DNA of 64,000 nucleotides, from NCBI GenBank assembly GCA_009735695.1, contig SRSL01000002.1, positions 1 through 64,000 of the forward strand, given 5' to 3'. Made by a program: the position numbers and the translations under genes. Source of the stretch: Christiangramia bathymodioli. GTDB taxonomy: Bacteria > Bacteroidota > Bacteroidia > Flavobacteriales > Flavobacteriaceae. Of the stretch, positions 42,806 through 51,704 are shown in pieces; the stretch's first letter is position 1, and every line of letters begins with the position of its first letter. Under the pieces are notes generated by a model, which ran no database searches, had not been told where the DNA came from, and was given only the letters and a program-made list of their open reading frames with translations.

Positions 42806-44377
42806 GCCTAGTTCTGAAACGAAATTATCAAAGCTGTCTTCTGAAATTTTCCATTTTGGCGGCTCAATATCGCCCCATGCTTTTGGTGTGTCCTGGCTAT
42901 TGAAGTATATGGCCGCGTGAATTCGGTTTTCTGAAGAGATCTTTTCCGCAGCCTCTTTCAGCCACTGGTTCTGAAATTCAGAATCACCCTTCACACCAAA
43001 TTCAGCAATGATATACGGGCGGGGAAGATAGCGCAACCTTCGGTCTTTTCTATTGTAGATCTTTCCAAAACTTTCCTGGGCTTTGGGATCGGTTATATCT
43101 TTATCTGGAAGACCATAAATTGCCATACTGATGTAATCCACATAATTTGCCCCAGGCCAGTAGTTCATGCTGCCTTTATCGCCTGCCGGGCCCCAAACCT
43201 TTTTTATATAATCGCGGGATAAGGCCGGTTTCATAAAATACCGGAAACTTTTATTGTAAAGTTCCGGAGGATGGCTCTGCCAGGGGTACCGGGTAATTGG
43301 TATCTCCATTTCATGGGCAAACCTTAGAAATACGGTAGAGCCCATTTCGTCAAGCATTTTATAAAGCTGCTCAATATATTGGTCAAATTTTCCATCCAGG
43401 ATCTCGGTTAGAACCTTTCTGTTCTCCCTGTTTACAGGATCAAAAGGTTCCATACTGACAAAAGGAATGGCATTTCGGGATTTTATATCGGTTAATTTTT
43501 TTTCCAGATTTCCATTTTCGATTTCCTCAAAATCAGAAAAAATATGTTCAATTTCTATATATGGTTTTTGGACGTGTTCCAGGTCTGGATCGTATGCTCC
43601 CAGTAATAGCTCTTCATTCCAGGTTCTTGTTTTGTCTATGAAAAGGTCCTGGGAGACCGTAAAATCAACCGATCGACATTCCGTTTCCAGGGCCTTGAGG
43701 TCAACCGAGGCTTCTTCAGAAAATATAAATAATGGTTTGCTGCTGAACCTCATATTAAAAATACGGCTCTCTTCATCAGAAAGGTTAAAACCAGCGGCCT
43801 GGTTTAAATTTCCCGGGAAATATTCCATTAATCCAGTTTGTCCGGCAGGGCTCCACAGCAGTTGTGCTTTTGGTGCTACTGAATTCAGCAATTGATGGAT
43901 TTTCTCAAAAACCCGGTTATAATCATCGCCACGGTTTCCCCACGGATTGGTATTGCTCAGTTCCATATTTGGTAACCAACGTATATAAATTTCATCGAAT
44001 TTCAGGTCATTGATTTTTTCAAAGAAGACTTTTAATTCTTTATCAAACTCACCTCTCAGGGTCTGATCCAGGATTCCCAATTCCCAATGTTTAATGCTAA
44101 GCACAAGCTTCCTGTTTTTTAACTGGCTCAGCTTAGGGAAATCGATATTCCAATTACCGTCTTTAAGACTCAGTTCAATATTGGTAATATCAGGGCTATT
44201 ATTAAAAATCCGTGTGGCAGGGTCATAAATCGCAACCAGTTTTTCTTCCGGATCCATATCAATTCCTTCCTCAATATGGCTATAAGGGAAAAAGCGCTTT
44301 TTGATTTTGGGGTAACTGAAATAGGCCCCAATCAAAAAGACTGTTAATAAGATGATTGTAAGTAGTTTTCGGTTCAT
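42785..44377 (-). CDS. GH26-like glycoside hydrolase with two tandem domains
   Basis: A 530-residue protein with an N-terminal membrane anchor (about 5-21). It contains two similar TIM-barrel halves. The C-terminal half (about 260-520) has the GH26 (beta-mannanase-like) acid/base E356 in LRFAHEME, the VWGPAGD...YWPG segment and the nucleophile E459 in YIIAEFG. The N-terminal half (about 45-225) aligns at DEIYIRWLPNME, LLWSPAGQ and YFPG, but has N137 where E356 should be, so it is probably inactive. It may bind or cleave a mannose-containing polysaccharide at the inner-membrane surface. It stands alone rather than in a polysaccharide locus. Confidence 0.83.
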   Translation of the reverse strand: MNRKLLTIILLTVFLIGAYFSYPKIKKRFFPYSHIEEGIDMDPEEKLVAIYDPATRIFNNSPDITNIELSLKDGNWNIDFPKLSQLKNRKLVLSIKHWELGILDQTLRGEFDKELKVFFEKINDLKFDEIYIRWLPNMELSNTNPWGNRGDDYNRVFEKIHQLLNSVAPKAQLLWSPAGQTGLMEYFPGNLNQAAGFNLSDEESRIFNMRFSSKPLFIFSEEASVDLKALETECRSVDFTVSQDLFIDKTRTWNEELLLGAYDPDLEHVQKPYIEIEHIFSDFEEIENGNLEKKLTDIKSRNAIPFVSMEPFDPVNRENRKVLTEILDGKFDQYIEQLYKMLDEMGSTVFLRFAHEMEIPITRYPWQSHPPELYNKSFRYFMKPALSRDYIKKVWGPAGDKGSMNYWPGANYVDYISMAIYGLPDKDITDPKAQESFGKIYNRKDRRLRYLPRPYIIAEFGVKGDSEFQNQWLKEAAEKISSENRIHAAIYFNSQDTPKAWGDIEPPKWKISEDSFDNFVSELGKKKHGS

Positions 44378-44461
44378 TTTGATCTAATGTAAGGATAAAT
44401 GCCTATTCGCTCAACGGTGCTGTATATAATTTTTAACTTTGCAGGCCTAAGTAAAATTTGA

Positions 44462-45163
44462 ATGAACAAAAAGATTACAATTGCCATAGACGGGCATTCC
44501 TCCACAGGTAAAAGCACGGTTGCCAGAAGACTGGCGAAGGAACTGGGATATATTTACGTAGATACAGGGGCCATGTATCGCGCAGTAACCCTATATATGA
44601 TGAGAAAGGTATTCGTTTCCGAATCCAATTTCAACGAGGAAGCGATTTTGCGTCATCTGCCGTTTGTAGACCTGGAATTCAAGTTCAATGACAAAACCGG
44701 AAAGGCAGATATGTACCTTGAAAATGAGAATGTGGAAGAAGAGATTAGGTATATGGAGGTGTCTAAACATGTGAGTCAGGTTTCTGCAATTCCTGAGGTT
44801 AGGAGAAAACTAGTAGAGCAGCAACAGGAAATGGGTAAGGAAAAAGGCGTTGTGATGGATGGCCGCGACATCGGAACAGTTGTATTTCCCGATGCAGAAT
44901 TGAAGATCTTTATGACCGCTTCTACCGAAAAGCGTGCGCACAGGCGTTATGCCGAACTGAAAGCCAGGGGAGAAGAGGTTGAATATGATGAGGTGGAAAA
45001 GAATGTGAAAGAACGAGATTATTTAGACTCTACCCGGGAAGACAGTCCGTTGGTTAGAGCCGAGGATGCCATAGAATTCGATAATTCTGATATGGACCTG
45101 GAGGAACAATTCGAAAAGATCCTGAAAATAGCTCAAGATAAGATCCAAGAGGTGAATTCTTAA
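44462..45163 (+). CDS. cmk: Cytidylate kinase
   Basis: A 233-residue nucleoside monophosphate kinase converting CMP and dCMP to diphosphates. The P-loop is GHSSTGKST (residues 10-18), the variant usual in Bacteroidota; VDTGAMYRA, MDGRDIGTVVFPDA and the lid helices (RAHRRYAELKARGEEV) are all present. Length is typical for the long type. It is followed by rpsA, the same cmk-rpsA order seen in many bacteria, with a terminator between them. Confidence 0.95.
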   Translation: MNKKITIAIDGHSSTGKSTVARRLAKELGYIYVDTGAMYRAVTLYMMRKVFVSESNFNEEAILRHLPFVDLEFKFNDKTGKADMYLENENVEEEIRYMEVSKHVSQVSAIPEVRRKLVEQQQEMGKEKGVVMDGRDIGTVVFPDAELKIFMTASTEKRAHRRYAELKARGEEVEYDEVEKNVKERDYLDSTREDSPLVRAEDAIEFDNSDMDLEEQFEKILKIAQDKIQEVNS

Positions 45164-45182
45164 GCTTTTGAAATTAAATTTG

Positions 45183-45224
45183 AAAGGGCACAATTAATTG
45201 GAATATTAGTTGTGCCTTTTTATT
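45183..45224 (+). terminator. Terminator of cmk
   Basis: AAAGGGCACAATTAA pairs with the later ATTAGTTGTGCCTTT (one loop of about 8 nt), followed by T5. Its 3' arm overlaps the -33 region of the rpsA promoter. Confidence 0.83.
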
Positions 45225-45240
45225 TAGTTGCGTATTTTTG
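45210..45240 (+). promoter_or_regulatory. Promoter of rpsA
   Basis: TTG at 45210-45212 and TATTTTTG at 45233-45240, spaced by 20 nt, fit the Bacteroidota -33/-7 consensus. The leader to the ATG at 45370 would be about 124 nt. Confidence 0.68.
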
Positions 45241-45245
45241 CACTC

Positions 45246-45369
45246 CTTTTTGGCAGAAGACCGGAAATCCAAAAGGGATTGATAATCAAAATTATAAACA
45301 ACTTCTGAAATTTCTTTTTTGCTGAAATGGTTTCCGGGGAAGTTCAGAATACAAATTTTATAGTCAGTA
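45246..45369 (+). promoter_or_regulatory. Structured 5' leader of rpsA
   Basis: The untranslated leader contains CCGGAAATCC (45261-45270), which can pair with GGTTTCCGG (45329-45337) with one bulge, enclosing about 60 nt. The fold would bring the start region close to a long stem, a plausible site for S1 autoregulation. This is inference from the pairing only. Confidence 0.45.
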
Positions 45370-47214
45370 ATGGCTGAAGAAAACAAAAACACAGAGCAGG
45401 ATCTTGAGGTACAGGACGTAGCTGGAATGGCTGCCGAGTCTCAACCTGAAGTTGAAAAACAACAGGAAAATCCTGAGAAATTCCTTAAAGAATTCAACTG
45501 GCACAATTACGAAGAAGGAATCGATCCTATCGACGATGACAAGCTGGAAGAATTTGAAAAGCTGGTTGAAGAAAATTTCGTAGACACTTTAGACGACGAA
45601 GTTGTAACAGGAAAGGTAATCAATATTACCGATCGTGATGCAATTATCGATATAAACGCCAAGAGTGAAGGAGTTATTTCTCTTAACGAATTTCGTTACA
45701 ATCCAGACCTTAAAGTTGGAGACGACGTTGAGGTTTTAATCGATGTTCGTGAAGATGCTACCGGGCAGTTGATCCTTTCTCACCGTAAGGCGAGAGTTAT
45801 CAAGGCATGGGAGCGTGTAAACAAAGCTCATGATGAGAGCCTTGTTGTAAACGGATTCATTAAATGTCGTACCAAAGGTGGTATGATCGTAGACGTATTT
45901 GGTATCGAGGCGTTCCTTCCAGGATCTCAGATCGATGTGAAGCCAATTCGTGATTACGATGCTTACGTTGGTAAGAACATGGAATTCAAAGTGGTTAAGA
46001 TCAACCACGAGTTCAAGAACGTTGTTGTATCTCACAAAGCGCTTATCGAAGCAGATATCGAGGAGCAGAAAAAAGAGATCATCGGGCAGCTTGAAAAAGG
46101 TCAGGTATTGGAAGGTACTGTTAAGAACATCACTTCTTACGGTGTATTCGTTGACCTTGGAGGTGTTGACGGACTTGTACACATTACAGATCTTAGCTGG
46201 TCTAGAATTAACCATCCAAATGAGATCGTTGAACTTGACCAGAAACTAAACGTAGTAATTCTTGACTTCGATGAGTCTAAGTCTAGAATCCAGTTAGGTC
46301 TTAAGCAACTTTCTCAGCACCCATGGGATGCTCTTGATGAGAACCTGAAAGTTGGTGACAAAGTAAAAGGTAAGGTAGTTGTGATCGCAGATTACGGTGC
46401 ATTTATCGAAGTTGCTGAAGGTGTTGAAGGTCTTATCCACGTTTCTGAAATGTCTTGGAGCACTCACTTGAGATCTGCTCAGGATTTCGTAAACGTTGGT
46501 GATGAGGTAGAAGCTCAGATCCTTACCCTGGATAGAGAAGACAGAAAAATGTCTCTTGGTATCAAGCAATTGACTCCAGATCCATGGACCGATATCACTT
46601 CTAAATACCCTGTTGGTTCCAAGCACACTGGTATCGTACGTAACTTCACCAACTTTGGTGTATTCGTAGAGCTGGAAGAAGGAATCGACGGATTGATCTA
46701 TATCTCTGATCTTTCATGGACTAAGAAGATCAAGCACCCATCTGAGTTCTGTAACGTAGGTGATAAGCTTGAGGTTGTAGTTCTTGAATTGGATGTAGAA
46801 GGAAGAAAACTTAGTCTTGGTCACAAGCAAATCGAAGACAATCCTTGGGATAAATACGAAGAGGATTACGGTGTAGGTACTACCCACACTGCTGAGATCG
46901 CTGAGATCGTAGACAAAGGAGCTACTATCGACTTTAACGAAGATATCACGGCATTTGTTCCGCAGAGACACCTTGAAAAAGAAGACGGTAACAAACTGAA
47001 GAAAGGTGAGAAAGCTGAATTCCAGATCATTGAATTCAACAAAGAATTCAAGAGAGTGGTAGCTTCTCATACTGCAATTCACAAAGAAGAAGAGCAGAAG
47101 ATCGTTAAGCAGGCTGCTAAGAAAGCCGCTGCACAAAACCAGGAGAAAACTACTATTGGTGATGTGAATGCTGATCTTCAGGCACTGAAGGATAAAATGG
47201 AAGGGAAGAAATAA
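45370..47214 (+). CDS. rpsA: 30S ribosomal protein S1
   Basis: A 614-residue protein with six consecutive S1 (OB-fold) domains starting near residue 75, recognised by repeated 'G.V..I..YGAFV.L..GVEGLIHVSE(M/L)SW' phrases. The acidic N-terminal extension (residues 1-45, rich in E and Q) is typical of Bacteroidota S1. It binds mRNA at the ribosome and helps initiate translation, which matters in this phylum because Shine-Dalgarno sequences are weak. Codon use is strongly biased to a few codons (CTT, GAC, GGT), as in highly expressed genes. Confidence 0.97.
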   Translation: MAEENKNTEQDLEVQDVAGMAAESQPEVEKQQENPEKFLKEFNWHNYEEGIDPIDDDKLEEFEKLVEENFVDTLDDEVVTGKVINITDRDAIIDINAKSEGVISLNEFRYNPDLKVGDDVEVLIDVREDATGQLILSHRKARVIKAWERVNKAHDESLVVNGFIKCRTKGGMIVDVFGIEAFLPGSQIDVKPIRDYDAYVGKNMEFKVVKINHEFKNVVVSHKALIEADIEEQKKEIIGQLEKGQVLEGTVKNITSYGVFVDLGGVDGLVHITDLSWSRINHPNEIVELDQKLNVVILDFDESKSRIQLGLKQLSQHPWDALDENLKVGDKVKGKVVVIADYGAFIEVAEGVEGLIHVSEMSWSTHLRSAQDFVNVGDEVEAQILTLDREDRKMSLGIKQLTPDPWTDITSKYPVGSKHTGIVRNFTNFGVFVELEEGIDGLIYISDLSWTKKIKHPSEFCNVGDKLEVVVLELDVEGRKLSLGHKQIEDNPWDKYEEDYGVGTTHTAEIAEIVDKGATIDFNEDITAFVPQRHLEKEDGNKLKKGEKAEFQIIEFNKEFKRVVASHTAIHKEEEQKIVKQAAKKAAAQNQEKTTIGDVNADLQALKDKMEGKK

Positions 47215-47235
47215 TTCCTGAAAATTTATAAATTA

Positions 47236-47268
47236 AAAACCTCCTTAGGCGACTAAGGAGGTTTTTTT
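47236..47268 (+). terminator. Terminator of rpsA
   Basis: A 12-bp stem (AACCTCCTTAG with CTAAGGAGGTT) followed by seven T. Confidence 0.94.
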
Positions 47269-47287
47269 ATGCTCTAAATTTAATTTC

Positions 47288-48202
47288 TTAACTACTGAAA
47301 TTATATTTTTCCTTAAAGCTTAGAATAGCCTTTTCGAAATCTTCTTTGTTTTCCTGGAAAGGAAGGTGTCCTACTTCGCTTTTCCATAAAAGCATATTCG
47401 GAAAATGCACATTTTTATAATGCTCAGGCCCAACCATCCAGTCTGTGGTGCCGTAGAAGAATAAGACCGGTATTTCTATGTTCGTTGTAGCAGGTAAATA
47501 GTTTTTCATGTAATCTTCATAATTCCAGGCAGCATTTCCAAAATCGTAGTTCCAGTTTTCAATTTCAGCATAAGTGGCATCCATAATGGCTTCACTTTCC
47601 TTTTTTGCATAAGCCATTTTCCAGAACAGATCTTTTTCTTTCAGTTTTGAAACCAGGTAACCCAAGCGTTCCGTGATTTTCATAGGATCATTCTCGCAAC
47701 CTGTATATTCCTCTTCGATCAATTCTGAAGCCTTCGGATTCCAGCTTTTACAAAAACTGTCCGTCAGCGAAAGACTGTTGTTGATCATCATCATGGCTTC
47801 CTGTGCCTGCGGATAATTTTCTGCATATCCCATTTGCAAGATTCCACCGAAGGAATGCCCGATAGTTAACCACTTATCGTAGCCTAGAGCTTTTCGAACC
47901 TCTTCAAAATCCAGGGTCATTCGTTCCATGCTGAAATCTCCATTTTCCGGACTTCCAGATCTTCCCACACCTCGCTGATCCAGGTAGATCATGGTGAAGT
48001 TCTCTTCCATGAAGTCACCCACGAATTTCTCGAACCAGTAACTTCCCGAACCCGGACCTCCATGAAGGTACAGGCAGGGCTTTCCCTTGCCTTCAACTTT
48101 TACATACAATTCCACTCCATCTGAAGTGGTAATGCGTTTTTCTTCTGCCTGTGTAGATAAGGTCAAAAAGGAGATCCCAATAAAGAATAATATTTTTTTC
48201 AT
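47288..48202 (-). CDS. Secreted alpha/beta hydrolase, proline iminopeptidase-like (S33)
   Basis: A 304-residue hydrolase with a signal peptide (ending LSTQA), so it works in the periplasm or outside. The HGGPGSGSYWF oxyanion motif, DQRGVGRSG, nucleophile motif IGHSFGGILQMGYA and late VGHLPF histidine form the pattern of family S33 (prolyl aminopeptidases). The cap region between residues 130 and 215 is helical. It may release N-terminal proline or hydrolyse esters; which is not decidable. It ends convergent with rpsA. Confidence 0.88.
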   Translation of the reverse strand: MKKILFFIGISFLTLSTQAEEKRITTSDGVELYVKVEGKGKPCLYLHGGPGSGSYWFEKFVGDFMEENFTMIYLDQRGVGRSGSPENGDFSMERMTLDFEEVRKALGYDKWLTIGHSFGGILQMGYAENYPQAQEAMMMINNSLSLTDSFCKSWNPKASELIEEEYTGCENDPMKITERLGYLVSKLKEKDLFWKMAYAKKESEAIMDATYAEIENWNYDFGNAAWNYEDYMKNYLPATTNIEIPVLFFYGTTDWMVGPEHYKNVHFPNMLLWKSEVGHLPFQENKEDFEKAILSFKEKYNFSS

Positions 48203-48474
48203 GATTTATAGTATTACTTATGTAGCTATTGACGCATGGGCGAATCTTTTGTTACTGTTACAACTAAAATTATTTTAATTACAGGGAATTTTTCATAAAA
48301 GGCCTTACATAAAAAAAGACTCCAGGCTTTGGAGGCGTGTCATTTTCAGACTGATGTCTGGAACTATTCAATCTTAGGGAGAGTCCAGGCATTCCAATAA
48401 CAAAAAGGCTTTCGCTTTGCTAAAGGCTAAAAATTATTTTAGGTTACTGTGAAGGTCGTTCCGCCGAGTTTAGG

Positions 48475-49323
48475 TCAATTCAATTTTAGCATCATTTCGT
48501 ACTGGCGAATGCTTTCTTTAAAACCAACACCTGAAAGAAAATTGATGGTTTCGGTCGCCCGGGCATCTATATTTAATAGGCTCATTTTATTTTCAACTCG
48601 TTTGCTGACCTCTGAAAACAAAAATTTCATCAAGCCCTGTCTTCTATAGGGCTGTTTTATGCTGAAATTAATGATCCTGGCGTTTTCCGGGTTAAAAATT
48701 AAGTATCCGACAACATTTGAATTTTTCTCCAGCTGAATTAATTTCAGATTATTTTCAGATCGTTTAATGCTTTCCCATGAATTTTGCCAGGTTGGTGTCC
48801 AATCTGAAAATTTGGATAACTCCTCATAATTGATCTTTCGGGGTTCGATAAATTTAAAGGAGTCTGAAAGGGAACCGGCTGTATTAATATTTTCAGCTTT
48901 AAAACAGATCAACTCCCGTTCTGTTTTAAAACCTATAGTCTCATAAACTTTTAAAGCTTTGTGATTGGTAGTGATGACTTCTAAAACAGACTGTTCGATT
49001 CCCTTTTTTCTTAATTCTGGCAGAATAAATTCATAAAGCTGAGAGGTAATTCGATTTCCACGGAAATCGGGGATCACACCGGTGCCACCGTTATAGGCGG
49101 TTAGCCGATTATTATAGGCTCCAATACCATGTAAAATGAAGCCAATAAGCTTTTCATCCTGGAACGCCCCGGCTGAGTGTTCAGGCTTGATACCATCTGC
49201 AATAAGTTTATTTTGAAGCTGTTCCTTTGTGAGCTGAAGCGGTACCAGGTAGTCTGAAAAAGCCTCGTTGAAGGTGCCTGCCAACTCCTGAATGCTAACT
49301 TCCTTTAAAGTTTTAAATTCCAT
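48475..49323 (-). CDS. GNAT protein with two acetyltransferase domains
   Basis: A 282-residue protein with two GNAT-like halves. The first (about 1-140) has the acetyl-CoA loop 'VIPDFRGNRITSQLYEF' and 'HKALKVYETIGFKTERE'; the second (about 170-282) has 'IKQPYRRQGLMKFLFSEV' and ends in 'FLSGVGFKESIRQYEM'. Tandem GNAT proteins often have one catalytic and one structural half. The substrate is unknown. It is a single gene, with 272 nt of AT-rich DNA without a gene between it and the S33 hydrolase. Confidence 0.86.
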   Translation of the reverse strand: MEFKTLKEVSIQELAGTFNEAFSDYLVPLQLTKEQLQNKLIADGIKPEHSAGAFQDEKLIGFILHGIGAYNNRLTAYNGGTGVIPDFRGNRITSQLYEFILPELRKKGIEQSVLEVITTNHKALKVYETIGFKTERELICFKAENINTAGSLSDSFKFIEPRKINYEELSKFSDWTPTWQNSWESIKRSENNLKLIQLEKNSNVVGYLIFNPENARIINFSIKQPYRRQGLMKFLFSEVSKRVENKMSLLNIDARATETINFLSGVGFKESIRQYEMMLKLN

Positions 49324-49413
49324 ATTCTTACAAAGCTTCCGTTATATTTAAGGAAAGCTTGACAAATTAAAAATAATATTACTCTTATACTTGTACGAAA
49401 TAGTAAAAGAAAA

Positions 49414-50409
49414 ATGAAAAAATCCATCTGGATCCCCGGCCTCATCCTTCTTATCCTCGCTATTGGCTATTTTTCAGGACCGGTGCCAAAAGAACCTACT
49501 TACTCCTATGACCTACCTGAATTACCTTCAGATATTAAGAAACTCGAGAGCTATATAGATAAACAGGAACAGGCCAAACCTGTCCGGGAAGATAACGAGG
49601 CGCGAATAATGTGGTTTCAGGAAAAGCCGGTGAAAACAGAATTCAGCATTGTTTACTTACATGGATTTGCTGGAAGCTATATGGATGGGTATCCTGTGAA
49701 CAAGATCGTTGCCGATACGCTGAAGGCGAATCTATATCTTTCAAGATGGGCCGGGCATGGTCTTAGAGCTCCACATTCATTAAATTCATTTTCGCCCGAG
49801 GAAGCCTGGGAGTCGGCCAAAGAGGCTTTGATGATTGGTAATCGCATTGGTGAAAAAACGATCATCCTCAGCACGTCAACTGGAGGCACGCTCGCGACAA
49901 AGCTTGCTGCGGCCTATCCTGATATGGTTCATGCACTTATTAATCTTTCTCCGAATTTCGAAGATGACCAGCCGGGAACCTTTGTTCTTAACTCCCCGTG
50001 GGGTTATGATATCGCCAGGATCGTTTCCTTTGGAGAAAACAAAAAGATCGATCATGAACAGGAGATCGCAACCCAATACTGGGATACTATCTATCCTTCA
50101 AGAGCGCTGGTGGATCTTCAGCTTTTAGTAGATAGCACTATGCGGCCAGCGGTTTTTGAAAAGGTAGAATGTCCGGTTCTCACACTTTATTACCATGAAA
50201 ATTTCCTCGAAGAAGACCAGCATGTGGAAGTAAGTGTGTATGATGAATACCACCGGCAGTTTTCAACCCCGGATTCGCTGAATGTTTTAAAAGCATTAGA
50301 TACACCCGGTACCCATTTTATTGGCAGTGATATAAAATCAAAAGATACAGAGGTGGTGGTGAAAGCGATCGTACAATTCCTTTCTGAAAGAATGAATATC
50401 GAGCTATAA
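49414..50409 (+). CDS. Membrane-anchored alpha/beta hydrolase
   Basis: A 331-residue protein with an N-terminal signal anchor (about 5-22). The hydrolase core shows VYLHGFAGS, the nucleophile region ILSTSTGGTLA (Ser in S-T-S-T-G, a variant of GxSxG in which the first Gly is Ser) and the terminal histidine in DTPGTHFIGS. An aspartate or glutamate near 'LTLYYHENFLEEDQH' may be the acid. It resembles carboxylesterases and monoacylglycerol lipases, but the exact substrate is unknown. It stands alone. Confidence 0.83.
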   Translation: MKKSIWIPGLILLILAIGYFSGPVPKEPTYSYDLPELPSDIKKLESYIDKQEQAKPVREDNEARIMWFQEKPVKTEFSIVYLHGFAGSYMDGYPVNKIVADTLKANLYLSRWAGHGLRAPHSLNSFSPEEAWESAKEALMIGNRIGEKTIILSTSTGGTLATKLAAAYPDMVHALINLSPNFEDDQPGTFVLNSPWGYDIARIVSFGENKKIDHEQEIATQYWDTIYPSRALVDLQLLVDSTMRPAVFEKVECPVLTLYYHENFLEEDQHVEVSVYDEYHRQFSTPDSLNVLKALDTPGTHFIGSDIKSKDTEVVVKAIVQFLSERMNIEL

Positions 50410-50418
50410 CAAAAGCCG

Positions 50419-51039
50419 CTAGAAATTACTCGAAGGTTCCAGTTTCAGAATAAAGTCGGCGTAGCCCATCGAACTATCTGTAGGAAATTGTTCAGAACCC
50501 AACAGGTCTTTTAAGAATGCCGGAGGGATCTCGAGCTGTTGGTCTCCGAACCATTCCAGGCCGAAGGTATACCATGTCTCCTGCTCTGTTTCAACACGGG
50601 TATATTCAACCTGGCAGCCAAAATCAACTATTTCGTCCAGTTCCATCCGTGTTACTTCAGAATCTTTTTCGGTAAGGATAAAACCCAGGCGGGTCTTTTT
50701 AAGCGCGATCCAGTCATATTTATTTTCATGGATGATCTGGTTGCTCAAAGGATCGTCTTCAGCAGCATTAAAGCTCCATTTGATATAGGATTCCATCAGG
50801 CCATTCAAATTTTCGACGATTTCAGCAGATTTTGGAACACCGGTTCGGTGTTTTACCTCGATATTTCCTTCACGAAGTTTAATCCCGATTCCTTTACGAT
50901 TTTCTATCGGCAGATAATAATCTGTTCTGGCTTCGGTTTGATCGAAATGATAGCAATGATCATTAAACCAGGTCAATACCGGCCGGCTTAGCTCTTTGCT
51001 GAACCATCTAATTTCGGTAGTGCTAAACATATATTTCAA
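50419..51039 (-). CDS. Conserved protein of unknown function, possibly CYTH-like
   Basis: A 206-residue soluble protein. It contains alternating charged strands such as 'TDYYLPIENRKGIGIKLREG' and 'IEVKHRTGVPKS', then 'RLGFILTEKD' and 'CQVEYTRVETEQETWYTFGLEW', a pattern like the triphosphate tunnel (CYTH) fold, but the ExExK signature at the start is absent, so the call is tentative. No signal peptide. It is convergent with the hydrolase gene and divergent from pyrR. Confidence 0.6.
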   Translation of the reverse strand: MKYMFSTTEIRWFSKELSRPVLTWFNDHCYHFDQTEARTDYYLPIENRKGIGIKLREGNIEVKHRTGVPKSAEIVENLNGLMESYIKWSFNAAEDDPLSNQIIHENKYDWIALKKTRLGFILTEKDSEVTRMELDEIVDFGCQVEYTRVETEQETWYTFGLEWFGDQQLEIPPAFLKDLLGSEQFPTDSSMGYADFILKLEPSSNF

Positions 51040-51128
51040 TTAGTTATTTAAAGTACGAAAATTTAAACGCACTTGTATTTAGCCGATTTTGATACTCGAT
51101 TCTGCAGGAGCGAATTCAAAAAAAACCT

Positions 51129-51136
51129 TACTTTTG
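51129..51136 (+). promoter_or_regulatory. -7 element of pyrR
   Basis: TACTTTTG fits TAnnTTTG and lies 21 nt upstream of the ATG at 51158, which supports that start over the longer reading frame. No -33 TTG at the right distance. Confidence 0.5.
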
Positions 51137-51157
51137 TTGCAATCTACAATACGTCTT

Positions 51158-51697
51158 ATGAGCCGGAAAGTACTGCTTGACTCGAACCAGATCCATATAA
51201 TTCTCCATCGGTTGGCGTGTCAGTTAGTAGAAAATCATACCGATTTCAAGGATACTGTTCTAATTGGCATACAGCCAAGGGGCATTTTCGTGGCTAAAAG
51301 GATCGAAGAAATCCTGAAACAAGAATACGGTTTAACCGATCTTAGAACCGGGCAGCTGGATATTACCTTTTACCGGGACGACTTTAGAAGAGGAGAAAAA
51401 CCTTTGGAAGCTAATAAGACCCGTATCGATTTTATAGTCGAAGACAAACGAGTTGTCTTTATAGATGATGTTCTTTATACCGGCCGAAGTATCAGGGCGG
51501 CATTAACAGCCATTCAATCTTTTGGTCGGCCTCGAGAAATAGAGCTCCTTAGCCTCATAGACCGAAGGTTTAGCAGGCATCTGCCAATTCAACCCGATTA
51601 TAACGGAAGACAGGTAGATGCGATCAACGAAGAAAAAGTGAAGGTAAGCTGGCAGGAGAACGATGGGGAGGATGCGGTTTATTTAATTTCAAAATAA
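51158..51697 (+). CDS. pyrR: PyrR phosphoribosyltransferase-family protein
   Basis: A 179-residue type I phosphoribosyltransferase of the PyrR group. The ATG at 51158 (MSRKVLLDSNQ) is chosen over an upstream in-frame start that lies before the promoter. The PRPP loop is VVFIDDVLYTGRSIRAAL and the GIQPRGIFVAKRI segment is also typical. In many bacteria PyrR regulates the pyr operon by RNA attenuation and has weak uracil phosphoribosyltransferase activity. No attenuator upstream of pyrB is visible because pyrB starts only 7 nt later, so regulation here may differ. Confidence 0.92.
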   Translation: MSRKVLLDSNQIHIILHRLACQLVENHTDFKDTVLIGIQPRGIFVAKRIEEILKQEYGLTDLRTGQLDITFYRDDFRRGEKPLEANKTRIDFIVEDKRVVFIDDVLYTGRSIRAALTAIQSFGRPREIELLSLIDRRFSRHLPIQPDYNGRQVDAINEEKVKVSWQENDGEDAVYLISK

Positions 51698-51704
51698 AAG
51701 GAAA

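Noticed and set aside
48203-48474. A small gene or RNA in the gap between the S33 hydrolase and the double GNAT gene
   Set aside because: Only short frames without start context and a few weak inverted repeats are present. Nothing could be supported.
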